Assembly (NCBI RefSeq): GCF_014695725.1
Contig: NZ_JACJOU010000025.1
Span: 1 to 64,000 of the forward strand
Length of the DNA stretch: 64,000 nucleotides
Origin: Microcoleus sp. FACHB-672
Lineage (GTDB): Bacteria > Cyanobacteriota > Cyanobacteriia > Cyanobacteriales > Oscillatoriaceae
Reading direction: 5' to 3'
A program made the position numbers and the translations under genes. How positions within the stretch are numbered: the stretch's first letter is position 1; every line of letters starts with the position of its first letter. The notes beneath the pieces were generated by a model. That model was given only the letters and a program-made list of their open reading frames with translations, searched no databases and was not told where the DNA came from. Below are positions 8,686 to 18,804 of this stretch, piece by piece.

Positions 8686-11600
8686 ATGAAACCATTTAAA
8701 ATTTCTTCCCTCCGTAGTAAGCTGATCTTTTCGTTTTTAGGTGTCGCGGTTTTTCCTTTACTGCTGCTCTCATTATTAAATTTGCGAACCACAGAAAAGG
8801 CGCTAACAAATAATGCTAATCAAACGCTCTTAGCAGCAGCTTCCCAAACTGCTTTGAGTCTTGATGCTTTTATCAGTTCTAATCTGGATGCTGTGCGGGT
8901 TGAGGCGCAGTTACCAACCCTAGCCAAATATTTAAGTCTGCCAGACAGCCAGAGACAAAACATGACTGAAGAAGTTGAGGCTGTTTTACGCTCCCTAAGT
9001 CGTAAAGATACCTTGAATATTTCGTCCTACGCGCTGCTTGATCGCCAGGGGCGAGATGTTTTAGATACATACACACCGGATATCGGTTTAGATAAATCTA
9101 AGGCAGATTACTTTCAGGAACCATTCAAAAGCGGCTTACCTTACGTCTCGCCTATTCGGTATTCTCCAACTACTAATTTGCCAAGTCTATTTTTCAGCAG
9201 TCCGGTGAGGAATGCGTTTGGGGAGACGATTGGAGTGCTGCGTGTCCGTTATAATGCTGCGGTGATTCAGCGATTGGTTAGTCAAAATACTGACATCATA
9301 GGACAACTTGATTCCTATGCAATCGTGCTAGACGAAAACTACATCCGTTTAGCTCAAGGCTACGCACCAGAGGTAATGTTTAAATCGGTCATACCACTAC
9401 CGCCGGCTAAAATAAAAGCCTTGCAAGCAGCGGGACGCTTGCCCCAAGGTTCAACAGCAAATATATCAACCAACCTGCCGGCTTTTCAGCAAGGTTTAGA
9501 AAACGCTGCAAAAACTCCTTTTTTTACAACACTCTTAAGCCATAGCAATAATGACTTGAAAGCCGCAGCAGTCACAAAGTTAAAGACGCAACCGTGGTTT
9601 GTCGTTTTCGTCGAATCTCAAGCGACTTTTTTAGAGCCAGTGCAAGAGCAAGTCCGTTATACGCTGTTGTTAGCTTTAATTATTGGTGGAGTTGTCGTGA
9701 TTGCTGCTATTACAATCGGAGAACTCTTTGCTAAACCTTTGATTAATCTAACCGGCACCGTCACTCAATTCACTGCCGGCGATCTCAGCGCTCGAACTTT
9801 TATCCGATCTAAAGATGAAGTTGGGATACTTGCAGCTAGTTTTAATAAAATGGCAGAGCAGGTGAGTAAACTATTTAAAGGCTTAGAAGATCGCACTCGT
9901 GAACTAGAAATCAGTCAACACGTTACCGTTGCAGTCAGTGAACTTTCACGTTCAATTCTTGAACCTGAACGGCTATTGCGTGAAGCGATTACTCTGATGC
10001 AAAATCGCTTTGATTTACATTATGTGCGGATTTATTTGCTCGATCAAACGACAAATCAATTGATTGCACGGGCTGATTCTATCCCGCCGGGTAAGGGGGA
10101 GCAATACGAAAGTGCTAACATTCCTCTCAACGCAAATGATAGCCTCGTCGCCCTTGTCGCCCGCACACAGGAAGCAATTTGGGTGGATGATTTCAGCAGC
10201 GCATCATCCTTAGAAGCCGGGTTGAAATCATCTAGAGCCGGTTCTGAGGTGACGGTGCCGCTGATCACTCGTGGCACGTTTCTAGGAGTGCTCGACATTC
10301 AAGACAGTCAGCCCCATCGCTTCAGTGAGACGGATCTAGAAACATTCAACACCTTAGCTGGACAGATCGCCACGGCTTTAGAAAATGCCCGATTATTTGA
10401 TGAGATTCAAAAGGCTGAAGAGCGCTTCCGCAGCATCTTTGAAGATGCTCCGATTGGCATGGCAATTGTGAGTTTAGAGACCTATCAATTCTTGCAAGTG
10501 AATAAAGTGCTGTGTGAGATGTTGGGTTATACCGGCTCTGAACTGAGTATGCGAACATTTGCGGAAGTCACACACCCGGAAGACATCAAGCTAGATGTTT
10601 CTTTATTCAAGCAGATGATGGCCGGCGAAATCGCCACTTATAAAATTGAGCAACGCTACCTCAAGCCAAATCAAGAAATTGTTTGGGGGAATTTAACTGT
10701 AACCTTAATTCGCGACCGAAACGGCACAGCTTGTTATTCTTTAGGGATGGTAGAGAACATTACAGAACGTAAGCAAGTCCAGGCAGCGCTGCAAGAATCG
10801 GAAAGTCAATATCGAGAAAAAGCTCAAGAGTTAGAACAAGCGCTGCAAGAGTTGCAACAAACACAAACTCAATTAATTCAAACCGAAAAAATGTCGAGCC
10901 TTGGCCAATTGGTGGCTGGGGTTGCTCATGAAATCAACAATCCTGTTAACTTTATTTATGGGAATATTAACCCAGCGAATGAATACTTACAAGAGGTGCT
11001 GGATTTGTTGAATTTATATCAACAGCACTACCCCAAGCCGGCTTCTGAAATTCAAAATCGTATAGAAGAGATTGATCTAGAATTTTTGATAGACGATTTT
11101 CAAAAAATTATGTCTTCCATGAAAGTGGGGGCAGAGCGAATTCGTCAAATTGTCTTATCTTTAAGAAACTTTTCTCGTTTGGACGAATCGGACATGAAAC
11201 CCGTTGACATTCACGAGGGTTTAGAAAATACGTTATTAATTTTACAAAATCAACTGAAAGAAAAGCCCGGACATCCGGAAATTTTGGTGATCAAAGACTA
11301 TGGAAAATTGCCCCTAATTGATTGCTATGCCGGCCAGCTCAATCAAGTGTTTATGAATTTACTCACTAATGCGATTGATGCAATCGATGAACACAACCAG
11401 CATCGCTCTTTAGAAGAAATTAAAGAAGATCCGAGTAAAATTGAGATTCACACACAACTTTTAGACTCCAATCATGTAGAAATTCGCATCATTAATAGTG
11501 GCCCTGGCATTCCAGCAGACATTCGGCAAAAAATATTTGATCCCTTCTTCACCACAAAAACTGTTGGCAAAGGCACGGGACTCGGTTTGGCGATTAGCTA

Positions 11601-11730
11601 TCAAATCATTGTTGAAAAACACAACGGAAAATTATACTGCAAATCGGCTGCCGGTGAAGGCGTTGAGTTTGTGATTCAGATTCCTACTAAAGTTGAAAAT
11701 AGGTTGAACACCGGCTTTAGCGTCTCTTAA
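8686..11730 (+). CDS. Multidomain sensor histidine kinase (Cache-HAMP-GAF-PAS)
   Basis: Membrane sensor kinase of 1014 aa. Visible order: TM1 about residues 14-32; a periplasmic double-Cache-like region about 40-310; TM2 about 325-347; HAMP about 347-400; GAF about 420-568; PAS about 580-700; a glutamine-rich coiled coil; then the kinase core. The phosphoacceptor is His748 in [12 protein letters not shown]. The ATPase domain has the N box [16 protein letters not shown] from residue 886, the G1 box NSGPGI near 937 and the G2 box [11 protein letters not shown] near 961. There is no receiver domain and no response regulator gene beside it. Position just after three orphan binding lipoproteins suggests that they could present ligands to its periplasmic domain (inference). 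Confidence 0.92.
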   Translation: MKPFKISSLRSKLIFSFLGVAVFPLLLLSLLNLRTTEKALTNNANQTLLAAASQTALSLDAFISSNLDAVRVEAQLPTLAKYLSLPDSQRQNMTEEVEAVLRSLSRKDTLNISSYALLDRQGRDVLDTYTPDIGLDKSKADYFQEPFKSGLPYVSPIRYSPTTNLPSLFFSSPVRNAFGETIGVLRVRYNAAVIQRLVSQNTDIIGQLDSYAIVLDENYIRLAQGYAPEVMFKSVIPLPPAKIKALQAAGRLPQGSTANISTNLPAFQQGLENAAKTPFFTTLLSHSNNDLKAAAVTKLKTQPWFVVFVESQATFLEPVQEQVRYTLLLALIIGGVVVIAAITIGELFAKPLINLTGTVTQFTAGDLSARTFIRSKDEVGILAASFNKMAEQVSKLFKGLEDRTRELEISQHVTVAVSELSRSILEPERLLREAITLMQNRFDLHYVRIYLLDQTTNQLIARADSIPPGKGEQYESANIPLNANDSLVALVARTQEAIWVDDFSSASSLEAGLKSSRAGSEVTVPLITRGTFLGVLDIQDSQPHRFSETDLETFNTLAGQIATALENARLFDEIQKAEERFRSIFEDAPIGMAIVSLETYQFLQVNKVLCEMLGYTGSELSMRTFAEVTHPEDIKLDVSLFKQMMAGEIATYKIEQRYLKPNQEIVWGNLTVTLIRDRNGTACYSLGMVENITERKQVQAALQESESQYREKAQELEQALQELQQTQTQLIQTEKMSSLGQLVAGVAHEINNPVNFIYGNINPANEYLQEVLDLLNLYQQHYPKPASEIQNRIEEIDLEFLIDDFQKIMSSMKVGAERIRQIVLSLRNFSRLDESDMKPVDIHEGLENTLLILQNQLKEKPGHPEILVIKDYGKLPLIDCYAGQLNQVFMNLLTNAIDAIDEHNQHRSLEEIKEDPSKIEIHTQLLDSNHVEIRIINSGPGIPADIRQKIFDPFFTTKTVGKGTGLGLAISYQIIVEKHNGKLYCKSAAGEGVEFVIQIPTKVENRLNTGFSVS

Positions 11731-11977
11731 GATCAAACCTCTTGCACAAAATTGCCTGCCGGCAGACATCTACTATCGGCCTATTCTCCCCATCTGCGGT
11801 TATCTGGGTTTATCTGTAGTTATTAAATCCAAAAACTCAACTCCTGCAAAAAATCCATCTTAATAGTATTCTTTATTTCCCCCTTCTGACAGTCTTGATT
11901 TCCACCCACAGACTGAGGAATGCGCTATTAAAACAACATTACTATCAAACAAAGTTCACATACACTCTATATGAAGT

Positions 11978-13039
11978 ATGCCAGCAATTCAACTGACAGC
12001 AACTAACTACGATCAAGCAGAGCAGCAATTTACAGACCTGCTCGAAATGGAGAATCTAGATCAAAAAGTAGCCGCACAGCCCTCTATCGTGAGTAACTTT
12101 GAAAATGCACTCACAACGGCAATTAATGCGGCTTATGGAGAATCGGCTGGCGATAATTCGGCACACCGCTTTTTGCAGCGCGTACTTTATCGAATTAACC
12201 GGCTCAAACTATTTTGGTATGATGATTTGCGGCGCTATACTAACGAGCGATCTGCGTATTTGCGAACCGTGCGCGATCAAATAGAAGCCGCTTGGCAGGA
12301 GTGGGAACTCACTCAACTTGATGTGGCAACCCTTCAACAATTAAACGTTGCACAAGTTAAACAAGCATTATTAGATCGCGGCGATGCGGATCTCGATCCC
12401 GCCCTATCTGAAGACAGCCGGTATTTGCGCGAACAAATGAGTGAAGCCGGCTACCGGCGGGTGTTAGCAATTGGCTCATTTGATGGCTTAGTGGAAGGAA
12501 GCCGGATGTGCGCTATCTTGGGGGGTGCGGCGAATGAGGTGCAGTCAACACTCACACGGGTAATGATTGAAGAGTACGGCAACGGTCGCCTTTCCCGCAA
12601 GCACTCTACCTATTTTGCCCAGATGTTAGAGGAATTTGGGATGAACACCGAACCAGAATCTTACTTTGATTTGGTGCCTTGGGAAGTCCTCGCTTGCGCC
12701 AATCATAACTTCTTGCTGACCGACTGCAAACGTCATTTCTTGCGCTACAACGGTGGACTAACTTATTTTGAAGTAGCCGGACCGGCAGCCTACAGAAATT
12801 ATCTCGCAGCCGCGCAACGTTTGGAACTTTCGGCGGCAGCAATGGGTTACTGGGAACTCCACATCCGAGAAGATGAACGACATGGACGTTGGATGCTGGA
12901 TGATGTCGCTTTGCCACTGGCTGAAAAGTATCCCGAAAATGCTTGGGAACTCATACTTGGATATGATCAAGAGCGGTTGATGGGTGAACGTGCCGGTGGG
13001 GCAATTGTGCGTTCAGCGCGGGAAGCAGAACAGAAATAA
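11978..13039 (+). CDS. Iron-containing redox enzyme, haem-oxygenase-like fold
   Basis: The 353-aa protein resembles the iron-containing redox enzyme family (haem-oxygenase-like diiron oxidase/oxygenase superfamily, which includes UndA and CADD). The C-terminal half carries candidate metal ligands spaced as in that superfamily: EEYGNGRLSRKHSTYF (Glu and His about residues 197-208) and later HIREDERHGRWMLDD (Glu, Asp and His near 300). The N-terminal 100 residues are a charged helical extension. The substrate is unknown. It is a single gene closed by a strong hairpin terminator at 13050. Confidence 0.75.
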   Translation: MPAIQLTATNYDQAEQQFTDLLEMENLDQKVAAQPSIVSNFENALTTAINAAYGESAGDNSAHRFLQRVLYRINRLKLFWYDDLRRYTNERSAYLRTVRDQIEAAWQEWELTQLDVATLQQLNVAQVKQALLDRGDADLDPALSEDSRYLREQMSEAGYRRVLAIGSFDGLVEGSRMCAILGGAANEVQSTLTRVMIEEYGNGRLSRKHSTYFAQMLEEFGMNTEPESYFDLVPWEVLACANHNFLLTDCKRHFLRYNGGLTYFEVAGPAAYRNYLAAAQRLELSAAAMGYWELHIREDERHGRWMLDDVALPLAEKYPENAWELILGYDQERLMGERAGGAIVRSAREAEQK

Positions 13040-13049
13040 AGATTGCAAA

Positions 13050-13080
13050 AAACCCGGTTTCTTGAAGCCGGGTTTCTGGT
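13050..13080 (+). terminator. Hairpin terminator, possibly bidirectional
   Basis: The arms AAACCCGGTTTC (13050-13061) and GAAGCCGGGTTT (13064-13075) pair over 12 bp with one G-U wobble. It lies 10 bp after the stop of the iron enzyme and 55 bp from the end of the convergent methyltransferase gene. The same AAACCCGG-hairpin is a common intergenic element in filamentous cyanobacteria. Confidence 0.75.
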
Positions 13081-13134
13081 TGCTGTCATATTAAGTTGCT
13101 CGCTGTCCCTTTACTTTTCTAACCCACCATTTGC

Positions 13135-13851
13135 TCATAAAGATGTCATCAACTGACTGAATTCACTGGATAAATCGGGGGTGGATTTATACCCTTTAGT
13201 GAACAAAACGCCGGCTAAAAGGTAAATGTTCTTGGAATAAAACGCCATACCTTTTTCCCGCAACTCGGCTATCGTGTTTTTCACCTTAGATTCAGAGCTG
13301 TAATAACCGAAGGGAAGGGGGGTAACCGTAAAATCAGCCGTGCGGTAGCCTTGAGAATTAGCAAATTCAATTAAACCTTGCGGATTGGAATAACTAGACA
13401 GCATCACTAAGACATTTTCATAGCCTAGAGTTAAAAGCCGTCTGGTAATTTTAGAGCCATCTGTTCCGCCGTGTAAGAGAGGTTGATAAATGTTGTCATC
13501 GATTGCCGGCAGATAGGGCGGATTTGAGATCAGATACTCGGCTTTTGGTCGCAAGGCATCGAAGAAAGAGGTATTGTGAATTATATATTTATCACTAAGC
13601 TCATATTCTTCTATATTAGATTTAGCTGTTTTATAAGCCAAAGGGTTAAGTTCAAATCCGTGGATTTTTCCATCAAAGTGAGTTCTCATTAATGAATTAA
13701 TAATCGGAGTTCCATCGCCGGCTCCAAATTCAAGGATCACTTGATGATGAGCGCAATGATTTAAAACTAATGTATCTAAACAGTAAGAGTAAAAATTTGA
13801 TTCTTCTGGGCAATGGAAGACATCTTTCAGTGGCTTTGAGGAGATGAGCAT
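13135..13851 (-). CDS. SAM-dependent methyltransferase with NPPY motif
   Basis: The 238-aa class I methyltransferase has motif I EFGAGDGTP near residue 42 for S-adenosylmethionine, the acidic FELNP at the end of strand 2, and the catalytic NPPYLP near residue 110. NPPY marks enzymes that methylate planar nitrogens, as in PrmC/HemK (glutamine of release factors) or N6-adenine methylases. It is shorter than PrmC and lacks its usual N-terminal helical domain, so the target is uncertain. It converges with the iron enzyme gene across a shared terminator. Confidence 0.8.
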   Translation of the reverse strand: MLISSKPLKDVFHCPEESNFYSYCLDTLVLNHCAHHQVILEFGAGDGTPIINSLMRTHFDGKIHGFELNPLAYKTAKSNIEEYELSDKYIIHNTSFFDALRPKAEYLISNPPYLPAIDDNIYQPLLHGGTDGSKITRRLLTLGYENVLVMLSSYSNPQGLIEFANSQGYRTADFTVTPLPFGYYSSESKVKNTIAELREKGMAFYSKNIYLLAGVLFTKGYKSTPDLSSEFSQLMTSL

Positions 13852-14111
13852 ATACTTCTCAGGAGAACAACGATTAATCTTAATTTAATTTGCAAAACTT
13901 ATTGTGTCATCTGTCAGGAGTATTATGTCTGAGGATGTTGACAAAAGAATGAAAATGTCTAACAATTAGACTACTTATTAATTATTTAATTTTTAGTGAA
14001 AAAACAGAGACAATTGCTTGAATCGCCTCTGTAATATTTTGATATTTTTTAGATAGAAAGACTTTCAATAAAAAATAGAAAGTGTTTCAAAATCTCTGGA
14101 GTAACCGATTT

Positions 14112-15560
14112 TTAATCGGGAGACTTGATCCGCTTTAACAAGGCATAAAACGGTTCCCAGTTATCTTCAACAGCAATCGGTTCCCAAACGGCTTCAATTT
14201 CTGGCCTGAGCAACACTTGTTCAGGATTGTGCTGCCGTAGCCGGCCTTTCATTTCCGCCAATTCCGCTGCCGAAGTTTGCTGCAAAAGATGATAGTAAAG
14301 CTGTCGCCAAGGATTTAAAACCTCTGCCGGCTCAGCTTCGTTAAAAATCAGACTCGCATCTTCTCGCCAATTTGGAGAAAACTGTTTCTTCAATTCAATA
14401 AAGAAATCGTGATATCCGACTTGCGTATCTCGCAGCAATTGAATCGTTAACTTAAATAACTCCTCCGCCTGATCCACCGGCACCTCGGCAAATCCCAGCT
14501 TATTCAGCATCAACTGCCGGTATTTCTGATAATAATATTCCTCAAACTTCGCCAAACCGGCTTCCATTACCACTGGCTCAAGCACCGCCTCTAACGGACG
14601 CTGAAGCATTTCTAAATTTAAACGACAGATACCCGGTTGATTGCCGTAACTGTAGCGCCCGTAATAATCGAAATAGGCCGCTGTAAAATTCGGATTGTAG
14701 GTAGGAATAAACGCATACGGCCCATAGTCAAAACTTTCGCCGGTGATTGACATATTATCCGTATTTAGCACCGCATGACAAAAACCGGCTGCCATCCATT
14801 GTGCCGTCAATTCTGCGACTCGCTGCACTAACTCTGCATAAAACAGCGCGTATCTTTCTTGGGCATCCGCATGGTTATGAATCGCCGGATAATAGCACTC
14901 AATTACATGATTTAAAAGCTTCTCAATTAAATCTTTGCGCTTGAAATATTGCAGCCGTTCAAACGTACCAAAGCGAATATGTGACCGACTAAAACGCACC
15001 ATCACCGATGAACGAGTCGGAGACGGTTCATCTCCCCGCCACAGTTGTTCGCCGGTTTCTATCAAACACAGACAGCGCGAAGTTTTCACACCCATCCGCT
15101 GCAACATCTCAGCCGCCAACACCTCTCGCACACCCCCTTTCAGCGTCAGCCGGCCATCCGCTGTTCTAGAATAAGGCGTTCTGCCACTGCCTTTGGTGCC
15201 AAAGTCGTAAAGTTCTCCGTTTACACCGCGCACTTGACCATAGAGAAAACCCCGCCCATCACCCAATTGCGGGTTATACTCACCAAACTGATAGCCGTGG
15301 TAACGCAAAGCCATAAAAGGCCGCACAGTCTCAAACTGGCCAAATGCCTCAATAAAATGCTGATTTGTAACATTGATCTGATCTAGACCAAGTTGCGCCA
15401 GCACATCATTATTGCGAAAGCGCAGGATATGCTGAGGAAACTCTGCCGCTTCCACAAAATCAAAATAATCCTCACCCAACGATTCCATCGCCGGTTCGTA
15501 ATTAAGTGAGAGGAAAGGATTTGCAGTCTCTAAGGGGATTGGGTTTGTTGCTTGAGTCAT
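14112..15560 (-). CDS. selO: SelO-type protein adenylyltransferase (YdiU/UPF0061)
   Basis: Pseudokinase-fold enzyme of 482 aa that transfers AMP from ATP to hydroxyl side chains of target proteins. Family landmarks: [32 protein letters not shown], then the nucleotide-binding block [19 protein letters not shown] at about residues 130-150, and [19 protein letters not shown] with catalytic-loop Asn/Asp near residue 270. There is no C-terminal Cys or Sec extension like the one used by E. coli YdiU and eukaryotic SelO. The start at 15560 gives the standard [11 protein letters not shown] opening. It appears to be a single gene. Confidence 0.93.
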   Translation of the reverse strand: MTQATNPIPLETANPFLSLNYEPAMESLGEDYFDFVEAAEFPQHILRFRNNDVLAQLGLDQINVTNQHFIEAFGQFETVRPFMALRYHGYQFGEYNPQLGDGRGFLYGQVRGVNGELYDFGTKGSGRTPYSRTADGRLTLKGGVREVLAAEMLQRMGVKTSRCLCLIETGEQLWRGDEPSPTRSSVMVRFSRSHIRFGTFERLQYFKRKDLIEKLLNHVIECYYPAIHNHADAQERYALFYAELVQRVAELTAQWMAAGFCHAVLNTDNMSITGESFDYGPYAFIPTYNPNFTAAYFDYYGRYSYGNQPGICRLNLEMLQRPLEAVLEPVVMEAGLAKFEEYYYQKYRQLMLNKLGFAEVPVDQAEELFKLTIQLLRDTQVGYHDFFIELKKQFSPNWREDASLIFNEAEPAEVLNPWRQLYYHLLQQTSAAELAEMKGRLRQHNPEQVLLRPEIEAVWEPIAVEDNWEPFYALLKRIKSPD

Positions 15561-16154
15561 TGGGGCAAAGCTTGGCAGGTTAATTCAATACACCAGTTAT
15601 TTAGAATAATCTCAATCAAAGCCCATCTCTGTGAAATTGTTAAATGTGAGCGTTTCAAAATAATTGATAAATTTTTGAACTGCAAATTCTTATAAGGCGA
15701 CAGCCCAATGGTTAAGCTGCCTGCAACCTTTTCTAACTGACGCAACAAAAACTAAATGCGCTTCCACTTTTGATATTAACGAACCTTGATAACAGCGGGT
15801 TCTATCTTCAGGCTCAAACAGCAAACAACTCTGAAGAACGATGTTGCTATCAAGAAAACTGTGTTAATTAGCCTGAGACAGTGTGTTAACTATTACACGA
15901 ACCTGTTCCCAGAAGTCTCCGAAGGGTGCGGTACGAGCATTCAAAGTGTGCAAAATTGTTTTTCTAGTCGGCTGTGTGACGTTAATTGCGAGCAATTTTG
16001 TGGATAGGCCGGCAAATAAGTCAATCAACGTGCCGGCTCCAAATATTCCCTTGGGGGGATTCGGTCAAGCGGTTATGCGAATTAAATGTAAAGCAACGTC
16101 ATTTAATCCGTGCTCGGATACAATTTAGCCAGTTTTGTTGTAGGTAAAAAACGG
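15561..16154. other. 594-bp intergenic region
   Basis: This interval lies between the divergent selO and D-lactate dehydrogenase genes. Several short open frames occur on both strands. One on the minus strand overlaps the selO start by ATGA, but it begins at TTG, has no visible ribosome binding site and resembles no family. I see no RNA gene or clear promoter. Confidence 0.45.
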
Positions 16155-17162
16155 ATGAAAGTGGCTGTTTTCAGCACCAAATCCTATGATCGCACGTTTT
16201 TGGAAGCCGCCAACGTGGATCACGGACATGAGCTGGTCTATTTTGAACCGCGCTTAAATTTGACAACAAGCATTTTAGCCGGGGAGTGTCAATCAGTTTG
16301 CGTCTTCGTTCACGACCAGTTGGACGCGCCAACGATTAAACAACTCGCTAAAGGGGGAGTTCGTCTCATTGCCCTGCGCTGTGCCGGCTTCAATAACGTG
16401 GATCTTGCGGCGGCTAACGAGTGCGGAATCACCGTGTTGCGCGTCCCAGCTTACTCACCCTATGCCGTTGCTGAACACGCTGTCGGGCTAATTCTAACGC
16501 TCAACCGCAAGATTCACCGCGCCTACAACCGTGTGCGAGAAGGAAACTTTTCCCTCGATGGTTTATTAGGCTTCGATCTCCACGGGCGAACCGTTGGCAT
16601 CGCCGGCACTGGCAAAATTGGCGAGATTGTCGCCAGAATTCTGCACGGCTTTGGCACCAAGCTGCTGGGGTATGATGTGACGCCCAACCCAGAATGCGAA
16701 AAACTCGGAATGCGCTATGTTTCGCTGCCCGAATTGTTTGCCGGTTCTGATATCATCACCCTCCACTGTCCGCTGATGCCAGAAACTTACCATCTGATCA
16801 ACGCCGAATCCATCAGCCAAATGAAAGCCGATGTGATGATCGTCAACACCAGCCGGGGGGCGTTGATCGATACCGAAGCCGCCATTGAAGGTCTCAAAGC
16901 CGGTAAAATCGGCTACCTCGCCTTAGATGTTTACGAACAAGAAGCCAACTTGTTCTTTGAAGATTTATCAAATCTGGTCATTCAGGACGACGTATTTCAA
17001 CGCTTGCTGACATTCCCCAACGTTTTGATCACTGGGCATCAAGCATTTTTCACCGAAAACGCCTTAAAGAATATCGCCGACACCACCATCGCCAACATCA
17101 CAGACTTTGAAGCAGCGCGTCCTTGCCCAAATGCGGTTTCAACAGATCGGTTAAGACCCTAA
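16155..17162 (+). CDS. 2-hydroxyacid (D-lactate) dehydrogenase
   Basis: Cytoplasmic NAD-dependent enzyme of 335 aa, interconverting pyruvate and D-lactate or a related 2-hydroxyacid. It has the dinucleotide-binding GTGKIGEI near residue 152. The catalytic trio of the D-isomer-specific family is Arg in NTSRGALID, Glu in [13 protein letters not shown] and His in ITGHQAFFT. The [13 protein letters not shown] block is typical of LdhA-like D-lactate dehydrogenases. A GTG at 16110 could extend it by 15 residues; the ATG at 16155 is preferred because [13 protein letters not shown] is the normal family opening. In cyanobacteria such enzymes act in fermentation. Confidence 0.92.
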   Translation: MKVAVFSTKSYDRTFLEAANVDHGHELVYFEPRLNLTTSILAGECQSVCVFVHDQLDAPTIKQLAKGGVRLIALRCAGFNNVDLAAANECGITVLRVPAYSPYAVAEHAVGLILTLNRKIHRAYNRVREGNFSLDGLLGFDLHGRTVGIAGTGKIGEIVARILHGFGTKLLGYDVTPNPECEKLGMRYVSLPELFAGSDIITLHCPLMPETYHLINAESISQMKADVMIVNTSRGALIDTEAAIEGLKAGKIGYLALDVYEQEANLFFEDLSNLVIQDDVFQRLLTFPNVLITGHQAFFTENALKNIADTTIANITDFEAARPCPNAVSTDRLRP

Positions 17163-17476
17163 GCAGAGAAAACTTTACCCTTATGGCTCAACTTATCTTG
17201 ACGGAACCGGCTGCTTCGGCTCATTATAGCGGTGCAACTGGCACAGATGTGCTTGAGACTCAGTTCAGGGTAAATTGAGCCGACTTTGGGTTAAAAACTA
17301 TACTCAAAGCCGATTAAGTTCCCACCCTAACAAAGCTATCCTTCTTGTAGACGCCCTGCGGGAGTATTCCTACAGCGTCAGGATAGGCAGTCTTAATCAC
17401 ACTGCTACGGTTCAACTGCTGGTAAGAGTTTACTACCATCCAGCACTGATTACATTGTTATTCCCACGGTATCCTT
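17163..17476. repeat. Intergenic region with a long imperfect stem-loop
   Basis: At 17336-17386 the arms CTATCCT and AGGATAG enclose nested GTAG/CTAC and GACGC/GCGTC pairs, giving an imperfect stem-loop of about 50 nt. It could be an intergenic palindromic repeat or end the ldh transcript. Nothing else is recognisable in the 314 bp. Confidence 0.45.
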
Positions 17477-17923
17477 ATGAATCCTGAAAACCAACAATAC
17501 ACCTCCGACGTAGTAACTGACACCGACCTGCCCAGAATCGAGGTAAAAGTCGAAGAAGCCGGTGTCCTCGCAACGGTTAACTCTTCAGATGGAAATGGAA
17601 TGGGAGATCAGTGGCAACAAATTAGAGATCAAGTTGTCCAAATTATCTCTGAACTGCCCAATTATGTGGGTGGCTTCTTTGCAGCCAACCAAAGACCGAT
17701 TCTTAGCATTGGCTTAATCGTCGCCACTTTAGTCACAATCAAAGTGACCCTGGCTGTGCTCGATGCTGTTAACGATATTCCGTTGCTGGCACCAACCTTT
17801 GAGTTAATTGGCCTTGGCTACACAGCTTGGTTTGTTAACCGCTTCTTGCTGCGTGCGGCAAATCGCCAAGAGTTATCTAGTGAGGTAAAAAACCTCAAAG
17901 ATCAAGTCCTCGGTAGCAACTAG
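17477..17923 (+). CDS. curT: CAAD-domain thylakoid protein (CurT-like)
   Basis: The 148-aa protein has an acidic, probably disordered N-terminus (1-60), then two hydrophobic helices (about 75-95 and 100-120) flanked by amphipathic segments, ending in a charged helix. The block FFAANQRPILSIGLIVATLV followed by PTFELIGLGYTAWFVNRFLL is the CAAD domain, the membrane module first seen appended to cyanobacterial aminoacyl-tRNA synthetases and shared with plant CURT1. As a stand-alone protein of this length it matches cyanobacterial CurT, which bends thylakoid membranes. It is a single gene ended by a strong terminator. Confidence 0.85.
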   Translation: MNPENQQYTSDVVTDTDLPRIEVKVEEAGVLATVNSSDGNGMGDQWQQIRDQVVQIISELPNYVGGFFAANQRPILSIGLIVATLVTIKVTLAVLDAVNDIPLLAPTFELIGLGYTAWFVNRFLLRAANRQELSSEVKNLKDQVLGSN

Positions 17924-17943
17924 CCGAAGCCCGAAGAAATGAT

Positions 17944-17992
17944 AAAAGGTAAAAGGGGGAAGAAAATATTCTTTTGCCTTTTACCTTTTTTT
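17944..17992 (+). terminator. Rho-independent terminator of curT
   Basis: The arms AAAAGGTAAAAGG (17944-17956) and CCTTTTACCTTTT (17977-17989) pair perfectly over 13 bp, followed by T residues, 20 bp after the curT stop. The remaining sequence to 18241 is AT-rich and shows nothing recognisable. Confidence 0.85.
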
Positions 17993-18241
17993 GTGAATGC
18001 TTATTTCTGAAACGAATAAAATATAATTTAAAACCCAGCAATAAAGTTTGTTAAAAGTATTTCAATCAAACGATATTTGACACTTTTAATTCAGTTAAAT
18101 AATTTTATTTTGTGCGATTCTTTTGAATTGCCGGCCTATTAATTTTTCTCTTCCTCCCCGCCGCTTTCTTCCCGTTCTTTTGATTGCGGCTGAGGAAATC
18201 GCAGCTAATGTTCAGCGCCAAACTGAGTCCCGGCTAGTCCT

Positions 18242-18667
18242 CTAAGCCGGCTGGACAGCAAGGACTTGAGCATTGAGAAACTCGACAAACTCTTCTATTG
18301 TCGTCAGGTTATATATCTCAAATTCCTCGCTGATATCCACCCCAAAACACGATAAAAAATCGTCACACAAAGTCAGATGCCAGTCAAAGCAACACACAAG
18401 CGTGATCTGTAAGTCTCGCTCTAAATGATCCTTCGGTTGTACCCTGGACATTTTTACCCCAGAGTATTTTTCTAGATGAGTGTAAACAAAGGCAACCACT
18501 GGCTTAGAAACGCCATAAGTTCGCCAAAAAAACTCAAACCACTCATCCAACGTCAGGGCAGGACGAGGGCGCAAGGCTGCATTGACCTGCCGCCTAAATT
18601 GAAGATCTGGACCTAGGTCAGTATAGGCGCTGACACTGACAAAGAAATTTTTTAGCTGTCGCCACAT
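18242..18667 (-). CDS. Conserved hypothetical protein, possibly acyl-carrier-like
   Basis: The 141-aa soluble protein is acidic and aromatic-rich. The segment DLERDLQITLVCCFDWHLTL to FGVDISEEFEIY suggests a helical bundle reminiscent of DUF1493-type acyl carrier-like proteins, but the DSL phosphopantetheine motif is absent. I do not recognise the family with confidence. It lies 137 bp downstream of the SLH-domain gene on the same strand. Confidence 0.5.
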   Translation of the reverse strand: MWRQLKNFFVSVSAYTDLGPDLQFRRQVNAALRPRPALTLDEWFEFFWRTYGVSKPVVAFVYTHLEKYSGVKMSRVQPKDHLERDLQITLVCCFDWHLTLCDDFLSCFGVDISEEFEIYNLTTIEEFVEFLNAQVLAVQPA

Positions 18668-18804
18668 CTGTCAGGAAAACCAATTGCATAAATTCAAACT
18701 TTTCTTTAGTATTCCCAGCTAAGCAATAAGCTATCAGCCAGCAGAAACCCAAAGATAAAAGTTGTTTATTTACGCTAGCGAGTTCGCCTAGAGTGGCCAA
18801 GACT

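Noticed and set aside
15557-15748. 63-codon minus-strand frame overlapping the selO start by ATGA
   Set aside because: It starts at TTG without a ribosome binding site and resembles no family; the overlap is probably chance.
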